Under the pieces are notes generated by a model. The model saw nothing but the letters and a program-made list of their open reading frames with translations, did no database searches and had not been told where the DNA came from. Below, one piece after another: positions 1 through 5,803 of a stretch of 5,803 bases of DNA. Source of the DNA: Opitutaceae bacterium (GTDB taxonomy: Bacteria; Verrucomicrobiota; Verrucomicrobiia; Opitutales; Opitutaceae); the NCBI GenBank assembly GCA_016763045.1, contig JAESUN010000111.1, positions 1 through 5,803 of the forward strand, read 5' to 3'. The translations under genes were made by a program, and so were the position numbers. Numbering within the stretch: the stretch's first letter is position 1; every line of letters starts with the position of its first letter.

Positions 1-1457
1 AGTATGTTGTGAGCGAAGTGGATAAACCATCTCGTATCAATATTGAGACAAAGTTTTATACGTTAGAGTATGCACTCGCTAGTGAGGTAGCCCAACAGTT
101 AAAGACGCTGGTAGATTCTGCTCGTAGTGGGTTTGGGGGACAACAATCTCCACAGCCATCCCGCTCAATTGGGCCAGAACGAGCCCGTTCGGTTGCTCCG
201 AGTGCTATAGGAACTGCTTCGTTACAGGCAATTCTCGGCGGTAATATTTCTATTAACTCGGATGACAGGACGAATCAGGTGATCATTATTGCGGATCCAT
301 CGACGCTGCCGTTTTTTGACGGAATTATTGAAAAATTGGATGTGTCGGCAGAGGCTTCGACTCGAATAGAAGTGGTGCGTATTCAACATGCGGATGCCAC
401 GGAGCTGGCGTCATTGTTGAGCCAGTTTGTTTCAGGGCATTCGCAATCGTCCAGCTCTGATGGGGGGAATGTGCGTCGCTCAGGCATCTCTAGCGGAAAT
501 CGTGCTACCTTCGGAGGGAATGATCCTCGGACAAATGGAAGGCAATCGCAATCTCGACTGGCTCAGACTGTTCAAATTGCGTTGGAGGATAGGGACAGCC
601 AGTTCAGTGATCTGATGACCATTGTGGCAGATGAGCGGAGTAATGCACTTATCTTATCGGGGACAAACAATGACCTGGATTTAGTGATGGATATTGTAAA
701 ACAAATCGATGTGCTTCTGGCTCAGGTTCTGATCGAGGTCGTGATTGCTGAAGTCAATTTAAGCGATAGCAGTGATAGGGGTATCGATAGTTTTAATGTT
801 ACCTATGCAAATGATGGAAATGGGACGCAAACCTTCTCGGATATATCTGGAAAATTAGGCCCGCTTTCGATTGCAGATGGGATCGCTGTTTTTTCTGGTG
901 GCGAATTAGCGAGCTGGGGTCTGCAGGCTGTATTCAACGCCGCAAGGACGGAATCAAACATTAAGGTGCTCTCAGCTCCAACAATTGTCACAACTCATAA
1001 CAAAGAAGGATCGATTATTATTGGTGAATCACGCCCGATCATTACTTCTAGCCAATCATCTATATCGGGAGGAGATACGACCCGTTCTACCGTTCAGTTT
1101 CAGGATATTGGGATAGAGCTTAAGGTTACGCCATTGATTGGACCCAATAATGTGATTCAGCTCGAAATTGATCAAAAGATCGATGATGTCGTTGGACAGG
1201 TTATCATCGATGGAAACGCCCAGCCGATCATCGGCCGAAAACAGGCCACTTCATTTGTCAGTGTAAAGAGCGGGGAGATGATCGTTTTGGGAGGTATTCG
1301 TTCTATGCGCGATGAGAAGAGCAAAGGTCGCATGTTTCTTTTGGGGCAAATTCCTCTGATACGTTCATTGTTTACTCGAAAGACCAAGCGTGTGGAGGTG
1401 AAAGAGCTTTTGGTCTTTATTCGACCAGTGTTATCCGGACGACTGATGATGCTCTGA
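1..1457 (+). CDS. gspD: Type II secretion system secretin GspD, 5'-partial, with frame disrupted at the 3' end
   Basis: Outer-membrane secretin, the multimeric channel of the T2SS. The frame is open to the left edge (first full codon at 3-5), so the GTG at 9 is probably internal and the signal peptide plus first N-domains lie upstream. Numbering from that GTG, residues 14-112 and 118-235 are two secretin N-type domains (N2/N3-like: FYTLEYALASEVAQQL, then RIEVVRIQHADATELASLL). Each is interrupted by a Ser/Gly/Gln/Arg-rich loop (about 37-78 and 142-188). The channel domain starts near QVLIEVVIAEV (239-249) and includes VLSAPTIVTTHNKEGS (320-335), TVQFQDIGIELKVTP (361-375), GEMIVLGGI (422-430) and KELLVFIRP (465-473). 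The usual proline of the secretin signature (VPxLG) is Phe442 here (MFLLGQIP). After FIRP only nine atypical residues precede TGA 1455-1457, while a plausible natural C-terminus continues in the -1 frame to 1579. Secretin identity is certain. GspD is preferred over PilQ because GspC-like, GspE and GspF genes follow, though E/F-type proteins also serve type IV pili. Confidence 0.9.
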   Translation, partial: YVVSEVDKPSRINIETKFYTLEYALASEVAQQLKTLVDSARSGFGGQQSPQPSRSIGPERARSVAPSAIGTASLQAILGGNISINSDDRTNQVIIIADPSTLPFFDGIIEKLDVSAEASTRIEVVRIQHADATELASLLSQFVSGHSQSSSSDGGNVRRSGISSGNRATFGGNDPRTNGRQSQSRLAQTVQIALEDRDSQFSDLMTIVADERSNALILSGTNNDLDLVMDIVKQIDVLLAQVLIEVVIAEVNLSDSSDRGIDSFNVTYANDGNGTQTFSDISGKLGPLSIADGIAVFSGGELASWGLQAVFNAARTESNIKVLSAPTIVTTHNKEGSIIIGESRPIITSSQSSISGGDTTRSTVQFQDIGIELKVTPLIGPNNVIQLEIDQKIDDVVGQVIIDGNAQPIIGRKQATSFVSVKSGEMIVLGGIRSMRDEKSKGRMFLLGQIPLIRSLFTRKTKRVEVKELLVFIRPVLSGRLMML

Positions 1458-1579
1458 TTGATGCTCGTTTCCGCTTGGATGCCTTTAAGGAAAGCGAAAA
1501 CGTCAAGGACTTCATGGATATCATGAAAGCTGCTGAAGAAGAGCTGAAAGAGGAAAAGGAAGCCGAAAAAAAGAAGTAG
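1430..1579 (+). pseudogene. Out-of-frame C-terminal tail of gspD (-1 frame)
   Basis: Reading the -1 frame from 1430 gives VIRTTDDALIDARFRLDAF, then a highly charged segment ending in EEELKEEKEAEKKK and two tandem TAG stops (1577-1582). Joined to the in-frame FIRP ending at 1427, this gives FIRP-x-VIRTTDDA, the way secretins of this family commonly continue. It also fills the otherwise empty 137 bases between the gspD stop and the next gene. The first ATG in this frame is well inside the segment (FMDIM) and I see no ribosome binding site for it, so a separate small gene is unlikely. One extra base near 1425-1430 would restore a single frame. The tail is probably an exposed periplasmic helix beyond the channel core. 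A true mutation, a sequencing or assembly error, or recoding cannot be told apart here; I see no classical slippery heptamer in the overlap. Confidence 0.7.
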
Positions 1580-1582
1580 TAG

Positions 1583-1592
1583 GGAGCGAGGG
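1583..1592 (+). promoter_or_regulatory. Ribosome binding site of the GspC-like gene
   Basis: A purine-rich stretch GGAGCGAGGG lies just before the ATG at 1595. GGAG (1583-1586) has a spacing of 8 bases to the start, which is near ideal. It supports this ATG and places translation initiation right after the TAG TAG that ends the displaced gspD tail. It is the clearest Shine-Dalgarno site in good position in the window. Confidence 0.6.
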
Positions 1593-1594
1593 TA

Positions 1595-2176
1595 ATGAGA
1601 ATAGTATTTTTTAGATTACGATTATGCCGAACCCTATGTGTCGCGTTAGGGATGACGGGGTGTCTCTGGGGGCAAGAAGAGCTGAGGGAGTCTCCTTTTC
1701 TCCCGTCTGGTTTTGGTAAAAGTGTAGAAGAAGTCGCATCAGGAGGTTCTTTGGATAAAATAGAACTCAGAGGGATTATGTCGGTTGATGGGATTTATTC
1801 CTTCAGCTTGTTTGATTCCTCAATTGGTCGGGGCTTTTGGGTGGATATCGATGAATCTGTGCAAGGTGTGACGATTGTTAGTTTTGATGAAATAAGTGAG
1901 AGCGTCACGATAAAGGAAGGCGGGAAAACAAGAGCGTTGAAGTTGAAAGAAGCAAAAATCATTGCGCTTAAAATAACATCTCTTCCTTCTTCTGGTAAAA
2001 TGCAGCCTACGGTTACGGCACAAGGAGGCCAGAGCAAGGGAACGATCAATCAGCTCTCGGATGATCAAGTGCGTGATAGAATGAAAAATGTAGCGACCGA
2101 AATTCGCCGTCGTCGAGCTGCTCGTAGAGCGATCATCGAAAAGAATAACGCCAAGAAAGCTTCTGGAAATCCTTAA
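1595..2176 (+). CDS. Exported T2SS-associated protein with GspC/PilP homology-region-like domain
   Basis: Protein of 193 residues that I cannot name with certainty. The N-terminus has a basic start (R2, R7, R9, R12) and a short hydrophobic stretch ending GMTGC (19-23), followed by LWGQEE. This fits an export signal, either lipoprotein type with a weak lipobox and Cys23 as lipidated residue, or ordinary cleavage near residues 26-27. Residues 55-122 (IELRGIMSVDGIYSFSLFD, then GFWVDIDESVQGVTIVSFD, then SVTIKEGGKTRALKL) form a small beta-rich unit patterned like the GspC homology region/PilP fold, which links the inner-membrane platform to the secretin N-domains. The rest is polar with a strongly basic helix (EIRRRRAARRAI, 169-180) and no PDZ domain, so it is shorter than classical GspC. 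It lies between gspD and gspE, six bases before gspE, in the same transcription direction and probably the same operon. The GspC-like role is inferred from domain pattern and position. Confidence 0.6.
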   Translation: MRIVFFRLRLCRTLCVALGMTGCLWGQEELRESPFLPSGFGKSVEEVASGGSLDKIELRGIMSVDGIYSFSLFDSSIGRGFWVDIDESVQGVTIVSFDEISESVTIKEGGKTRALKLKEAKIIALKITSLPSSGKMQPTVTAQGGQSKGTINQLSDDQVRDRMKNVATEIRRRRAARRAIIEKNNAKKASGNP

Positions 2177-2182
2177 GAAAAA

Positions 2183-3880
2183 ATGACAAATTTTGGAGTA
2201 ATCTTTAGCGAAATCGCCTGCCTGGAATCCCTCTCGGAGGAACAAGTCAATGAGTTGGAAACAGCTCAAAGATCTGGGAAGGTTCAGTTGCTTGCCAGTT
2301 ATTTGGACATTCCTGAAGAGGAGGCTCTCCAGCGTCTGTCTGGCGATGCGGGATTGGCTCTGGCTGATCCAGATGCGTTTGATCTGGAAGTCCTGACCAG
2401 TCTGCCGATTCGAATTATCAACGAATATCATTGTGTTCCCTTGCTGGGGGATAGTGATGAGGATTCTTTGGTGTTGGCAACCAGTTGGCTCCCAGACGGG
2501 GATATGGATGACTGGATTTTTGCGACTTCAGGAAAGGAAGTCTCGTGGCGATTAGCCGCACCGGACAAGATTACGAAATTTGTCACAGCCAACCTGGGGG
2601 TCGGTGCAGAAAGTCTGGATGATTCGATGGATTTGGTCGCCGATGCATCTTTTTCTGAAGAAGAGGAAGAGGACGAAAGCGCCGCCATCATACGGTTTGT
2701 TAATCAAGTTATCAGCCAGGCGATTGAAGACGGGGCCACGGATATTCATTTTGAGCCCCAAGAGGAAACACTTCGGATTCGCTATCGCATTGATGGATTA
2801 TTGGTAGCTGTGCCCGTTCCAGAAAACCTTCGTCGGATTCAGGATGCGATTACGTCTCGTTTGAAAATCATGGCAAAGCTCAATATCTCGGAACGGCGTC
2901 TTCCGCAGGATGGGCGAATCAATTACAACAAGTCAGGCAATACTCTGGATATTCGTCTTTCGACTATTTCGACGATGTATGGAGAGAGTGTGAGCTTACG
3001 ATTGTTGAATAAAAAGAGTGAGCCACTTTCATTGGAGCAATTGGGCCTCCCTCAGGAGGATCAGGTTCAAATAGATAATGTCCTAACTCTTCCGCATGGA
3101 ATTATTCTCGTTACCGGACCTACTGGGTCTGGTAAATCAACTTCGCTGAATGCGTTTATTCGCCAAATCAATTCAACGGATAAACGGATCATGACGATTG
3201 AGGATCCGATTGAATACGAGGTGCCTGGGGTGAATCAAATTCAAGTCCAACCGGAGATAGGTTTTGATTTTGCGGATGCGCTTCGACATGTGCTCCGGCA
3301 GGATCCTGACACCATTATGATTGGGGAAATTCGCGATAAGGATACGGCTGATATTGCTATCAGGGCATCTTTAACAGGGCATTTGGTTTTCAGCACCATC
3401 CATACAAATGATGCTCCAGGAGCGATTACTCGGTTGGTTGATATGGGGATAGAGCCCTTTCTGATCGCCTCCAGTATCGAGATGGTCATTGCGCAACGAT
3501 TGATTCGGAGAATATGTAGTGATTGTAAAAAGATGCTTCCAGTCGATCCAGTGAGTTTACGCAATTCTCTCGCTATATTAGATATCGATCCTGAGGAAGC
3601 TCATGGCATTTCGCATCTGCCTGAACCAAGTGGATGTGAGAAATGCCGCCAACTTGGTTATCGGGGTCGTTTAGGGTTGTTTGAGATATTGAGAGTCGAC
3701 GAGAGCTTTCATGATTTGATTGTTAATAAAGAGTCGGCGAGAGCCATTCGGAAACTAGGATTGGAAAAAGGGATGAGAACGCTGGAACAGTCCGGGTGGA
3801 TGCAGGTGAAGAAAGGCCTCACCAGTCTGGAAGAAGTTGTTCGGGTAGTTTCCATGGCCCAAGGAAATGAGGAGGAATGA
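2183..3880 (+). CDS. gspE: Type II secretion system ATPase GspE
   Basis: Cytoplasmic hexameric ATPase that powers pseudopilus assembly; 565 residues, a normal length for GspE/PilB. Residues about 35-138 form the N-terminal regulatory domain (T2SSE_N type) that docks on the platform. An acidic linker (EEEEEDE, 159-165) leads to the N2 domain beginning IIRFVNQVISQAIEDGATDIHFEP (169-192 region). The RecA-like domain shows every catalytic element: Walker A GPTGSGKST (312-320, Lys318), Asp box TIEDPIEYEV (338-347), Walker B region DTIMIGEIRD (376-385, Glu382), and His box TGHLVFSTIHTND (398-410, His400 and His407). A Cys4 zinc motif (Cys445, Cys448, Cys485, Cys488) is intact, as in GspE and PilB and unlike PilT. 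It starts six bases after the upstream gene with only a weak purine stretch (AAGAAAAA), so translational coupling is likely. T2SS GspE is favoured over pilus PilB from the neighbours; the sequence alone does not fully exclude PilB. Confidence 0.93.
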   Translation: MTNFGVIFSEIACLESLSEEQVNELETAQRSGKVQLLASYLDIPEEEALQRLSGDAGLALADPDAFDLEVLTSLPIRIINEYHCVPLLGDSDEDSLVLATSWLPDGDMDDWIFATSGKEVSWRLAAPDKITKFVTANLGVGAESLDDSMDLVADASFSEEEEEDESAAIIRFVNQVISQAIEDGATDIHFEPQEETLRIRYRIDGLLVAVPVPENLRRIQDAITSRLKIMAKLNISERRLPQDGRINYNKSGNTLDIRLSTISTMYGESVSLRLLNKKSEPLSLEQLGLPQEDQVQIDNVLTLPHGIILVTGPTGSGKSTSLNAFIRQINSTDKRIMTIEDPIEYEVPGVNQIQVQPEIGFDFADALRHVLRQDPDTIMIGEIRDKDTADIAIRASLTGHLVFSTIHTNDAPGAITRLVDMGIEPFLIASSIEMVIAQRLIRRICSDCKKMLPVDPVSLRNSLAILDIDPEEAHGISHLPEPSGCEKCRQLGYRGRLGLFEILRVDESFHDLIVNKESARAIRKLGLEKGMRTLEQSGWMQVKKGLTSLEEVVRVVSMAQGNEEE

Positions 3881-3896
3881 ACGTATTCTTCTGAGC

Positions 3897-3914
3897 TTCA
3901 AAATTTGAAATTTC
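3897..3914. repeat. Short AT-rich overlapping palindromes between gspE and gspF
   Basis: In the 44-base gspE-gspF spacer, TTCAAA-A-TTTGAA (3897-3909) is a perfect 6-base inverted repeat around one base, and it overlaps a second palindrome GAAATTTC (3907-3914). It has no GC stem and no following T-run, so it is not a terminator. It sits 10-27 bases before the gspF ATG, where it could affect initiation or be chance in AT-rich DNA. Confidence 0.3.
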
Positions 3915-3924
3915 GTTACAACTG

Positions 3925-5187
3925 ATGGAAACATTTAAGTACATTGCCAGAGACCAGAAGGGAGTGGAGCAGAAAGGGAAACTGGAAGCAGATTCACGTA
4001 AGGCAGCGATTCGGAAATTGGCTTTATTGCAGTTAACACCTGTTCGATTGGACGTCGGAACTACTTCAACTTCGGGTGGTAACGGGAACTGGAGGCAATT
4101 GCTTGGAATGGGGAAGGAAGGAAAGCTTTCGTCTAAAGATGGGAAAACGATTGGTCGTGGTCAGATGTTACCTTTTCTCAGTTCTCTTTCGGAATTGACT
4201 GGATGTGGGATGCAGATGGGAGATGCTATTCGATTGATGGGAAAGCGTTTGAGTGATTCTCGCTTACGGTTTTTGGCAAATTCAATATGGAGCCATTTGA
4301 GCCAGGGAAAATCGTTATCGGGGGCGTTACTGGAACATTCTTCTGTTTTTAATGAATCTGCGATTAGCCTGATCGAGGCGGGGGAGGCGACCGGTAATCT
4401 TTCGAATATTTTGAAACGTCTGGTTATTGATCTGGAAGAGAAAAAAGAAATCAAGGGGAAGATTCTTACGGCGTTGGCTTACCCTGTTTTTATTGTTTTT
4501 GTAGCAGTCGCAGTTGTTCTGGTTTTTCTCTTCTTTTTGCTGCCTCGTATTCAGTCATTGCTTACTTCATTAGGGGAAAGACTTCCGCTTTCGACACGGC
4601 TCATGATCGATTTATCCGAATTCATGATAAGCTATGGGATCTTTTTTGTGGGGGCGATCGTGGCTGGAGTTGTTGCTGTTTTGACTTGGCGCAAAACAGA
4701 AAAAGGCCGTGCCGTTTTGGATGAAAAAGTTCTGCGAATTCCGGGTCTCGGTTCATTTTTGCGGGATATGAACATATTGAACCTTTCGCAGACACTATCA
4801 TTGCTTTTGGAGAACGGAATTACGACGATTACTGCACTGGCGATGACGGAGAGGACCATTCATAATCTGACGATCCGTAAGAGCTTTAATGATGCACGTG
4901 CAAAGATTGCAGAAGGATCTTCTATATCGGGAGCGTTTAAAGCGACGGGTTATTTTGTGGATATCGTAATCGATATTCTCACGGTGGGAGAGAACACTGG
5001 AAACATTGTTCCGGGATTAAAAGAAGTTTCACGTTACTATGGGAAGAAACAAGATAAGCAGATCAAGGCATTTACGGGACTTATTTCTGTTGGAGTCCTG
5101 ATGATTGCATTTGTTTTTGTGGGTCTGATTGCTTTCGGAATTATTTCGAGTGTTTTCCAACTGAGCTCAAGTCTGACGGTCAAATAA
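3925..5187 (+). CDS. gspF: Type II secretion system inner-membrane platform protein GspF
   Basis: Polytopic inner-membrane protein of the T2SS/type IV pilus platform, which contacts GspE and transmits ATP-driven motion to the pseudopilus; 420 residues, usual family length. The N-terminus METFKYIARDQKGVEQKGKLEA is typical and fixes the ATG at 3925. Two T2SSF domains follow, at about 80-205 and 283-405, each with the family motif: LIEAGEATGNL (149-159) and ILTVGENTGNI (351-361). Three membrane segments are visible: about 185-207 (YPVFIVFVAVAVVLVFLFFL), 237-254 and 383-408. A 30-residue polar linker (45-75) joins the small N-terminal segment to the first domain. It starts 44 bases after gspE, with no good Shine-Dalgarno at normal spacing; the purine-rich GGAGGA lies at the very end of gspE, too far upstream. 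Same direction and close spacing indicate one operon with gspE. PilC of type IV pili is the alternative name, disfavoured by context. Confidence 0.93.
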   Translation: METFKYIARDQKGVEQKGKLEADSRKAAIRKLALLQLTPVRLDVGTTSTSGGNGNWRQLLGMGKEGKLSSKDGKTIGRGQMLPFLSSLSELTGCGMQMGDAIRLMGKRLSDSRLRFLANSIWSHLSQGKSLSGALLEHSSVFNESAISLIEAGEATGNLSNILKRLVIDLEEKKEIKGKILTALAYPVFIVFVAVAVVLVFLFFLLPRIQSLLTSLGERLPLSTRLMIDLSEFMISYGIFFVGAIVAGVVAVLTWRKTEKGRAVLDEKVLRIPGLGSFLRDMNILNLSQTLSLLLENGITTITALAMTERTIHNLTIRKSFNDARAKIAEGSSISGAFKATGYFVDIVIDILTVGENTGNIVPGLKEVSRYYGKKQDKQIKAFTGLISVGVLMIAFVFVGLIAFGIISSVFQLSSSLTVK

Positions 5188-5258
5188 TTCGCCTGTTCTT
5201 CTCTTTGGAGATTGGGCCTTGCGGGATGGAGTAGATATCTCTTTAGTCCAACCGTTTT
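5188..5258 (+). other. Intergenic spacer gspF-aroC, no clear signal
   Basis: The 71 bases hold no GC-rich hairpin with T-run, so I see no intrinsic terminator for the secretion genes. TTGGA (5205-5209) can pair with TCCAA (5247-5251), but the long loop makes this weak. GGATGGAG (5224-5231) is purine-rich but about 27 bases before the aroC ATG, too far for a ribosome binding site. No -35/-10 pair with normal spacing stands out. Confidence 0.4.
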
Positions 5259-5803
5259 ATGCCCAATTCGTTCGGTAAGTTATTTAAAATCACCACCTGG
5301 GGTGAAAGCCATGGTGGAGCTGTTGGTGTGGTGATCGATGGTTGTCCTCCTAATCTTCCTCTTTCTGTAGAAGAGATTCAGGCGGAGCTGGATCGTCGTC
5401 GGCCTGGACAGAGTGATATCTCAACTCCTCGGAAGGAAGCGGATATCGTCTCGATCCTTTCTGGGTTGTATGAGGGAAAGACGACCGGCACACCTATTTC
5501 GATGATGGTTCATAATCAGGATCAACGTCCTGAAGCCTATAAAGAGATGAAGGCGAAGTTTCGGCCTTCTCATGCAGATTACACCTATCAATCAAAATAC
5601 GGCATCCGTAATCCTGAAGGAGGTGGTCGTTCTTCGGCACGCGAAACCATTGGGCGAGTGGCCGCGGGTGCGATTGCAAAAAAAATTCTCCGCCTAGCAG
5701 GAAATGTCGAAGTGAGCGCTTATGTCTCGCGCATTCATGATATCAAAATGCCGAAAACAGAGACAGTGCCTTCGCTGGAAGCGATAGAGGCGACAGCTGT
5801 CAG
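5259..5803 (+). CDS. aroC: Chorismate synthase AroC, 3'-partial
   Basis: Cytosolic enzyme of the last common step of aromatic amino acid synthesis: converts 5-enolpyruvylshikimate 3-phosphate to chorismate, needing reduced FMN. The first 181 codons are present (about half of the usual 360-residue protein), running off the right edge without a stop. The start [19 protein letters not shown] is characteristic, and an in-frame TAG at 5244-5246 with no other start codon leaves ATG 5259 as the only choice. Visible signatures: [17 protein letters not shown] (15-31, including active-site His18), RRRPGQ (46-51), [14 protein letters not shown] (102-115, including conserved His105) and [19 protein letters not shown] (122-140). 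It lies 71 bases after gspF in the same direction, with neither a clear Shine-Dalgarno nor a convincing promoter or terminator in the gap. Co-transcription with the secretion genes is possible, but a functional link is not implied. Confidence 0.95.
   Translation, partial: MPNSFGKLFKITTWGESHGGAVGVVIDGCPPNLPLSVEEIQAELDRRRPGQSDISTPRKEADIVSILSGLYEGKTTGTPISMMVHNQDQRPEAYKEMKAKFRPSHADYTYQSKYGIRNPEGGGRSSARETIGRVAAGAIAKKILRLAGNVEVSAYVSRIHDIKMPKTETVPSLEAIEATAV

Noticed and set aside
1461..1526. Short ATG-initiated frame MLVSAWMPLRK... just after the gspD stop
   Set aside because: Only about 21 codons, with no ribosome binding site and no family resemblance; the -1 frame tail explains the region better.
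1567..1573. A-AAA-AAG slippery heptamer in the frame of the displaced gspD tail
   Set aside because: It lies beyond the point where the frame change is needed (1427-1457). It arises from Lys codons at the end of the tail, and a slip there would only add about 13 unremarkable residues.
1820..2431. 203-codon open frame on the - strand across the GspC-like gene and the start of gspE
   Set aside because: It lies antisense to well-supported genes, shows no recognisable domain, and its composition (many Arg, Phe, Ser, Ile) is typical of a shadow frame.
3241..3564. 107-codon open frame on the - strand inside gspE
   Set aside because: It overlaps the Walker B and His box coding region of gspE entirely; no independent gene signal.
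5205..5251. Possible terminator hairpin TTGGA/TCCAA between gspF and aroC
   Set aside because: The stem is only five pairs, the loop is nearly 40 bases, and no clear T-run follows at the right place.
5494..5679. 61-codon open frame on the - strand inside aroC
   Set aside because: It is antisense to the highly conserved AroC active-site region and has no recognisable features.

Overview
The window holds part of a type II secretion (T2SS) / type IV pilus-like gene cluster followed by a housekeeping gene, all on the + strand. In order: the 3' part of a gspD-type secretin gene (open at the left edge), a small gene for an exported protein resembling the GspC/PilP homology region, gspE (assembly ATPase), gspF (inner-membrane platform protein), and the first 181 codons of aroC (chorismate synthase, cut by the right edge). 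There are no RNA genes, mobile elements, CRISPR arrays or long repeats, and no gene-free stretch above 300 bases. The longest gap is the 71 bases between gspF and aroC.

Organism: a Gram-negative (diderm) bacterium, because it encodes an outer-membrane secretin. Base composition is moderate, slightly AT-leaning. The compact layout with a short GspC-like gene between gspD and gspE, together with the protein style, reminds me of Verrucomicrobiota (Opitutae/Puniceicoccales-like). That is an impression from memory, not a demonstrated assignment.

How the genes work together: GspE hydrolyses ATP in the cytoplasm and drives GspF and the other inner-membrane platform proteins. These extend a periplasmic pseudopilus that pushes folded substrates through the GspD channel in the outer membrane. 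The small exported protein lies where a GspC-like connector between platform and secretin would be expected. No pseudopilin (gspG-K) or gspL/M gene lies between gspF and aroC, so these must be elsewhere if the system is complete. AroC belongs to the shikimate pathway and is probably a neighbour only.

The most notable observation is at the end of gspD. The reading frame leaves the conserved secretin end (FIRP) and stops at 1457 after nine atypical residues. The -1 frame continues as a natural-looking, highly charged 49-codon tail ending in two TAG stops at 1577-1582, just before the next gene's ribosome binding site. This looks like a single-base deletion (real mutation or sequence error), with recoding a less likely alternative. 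I see no convincing evidence of an undescribed system; the rest is a recognisable secretion locus.
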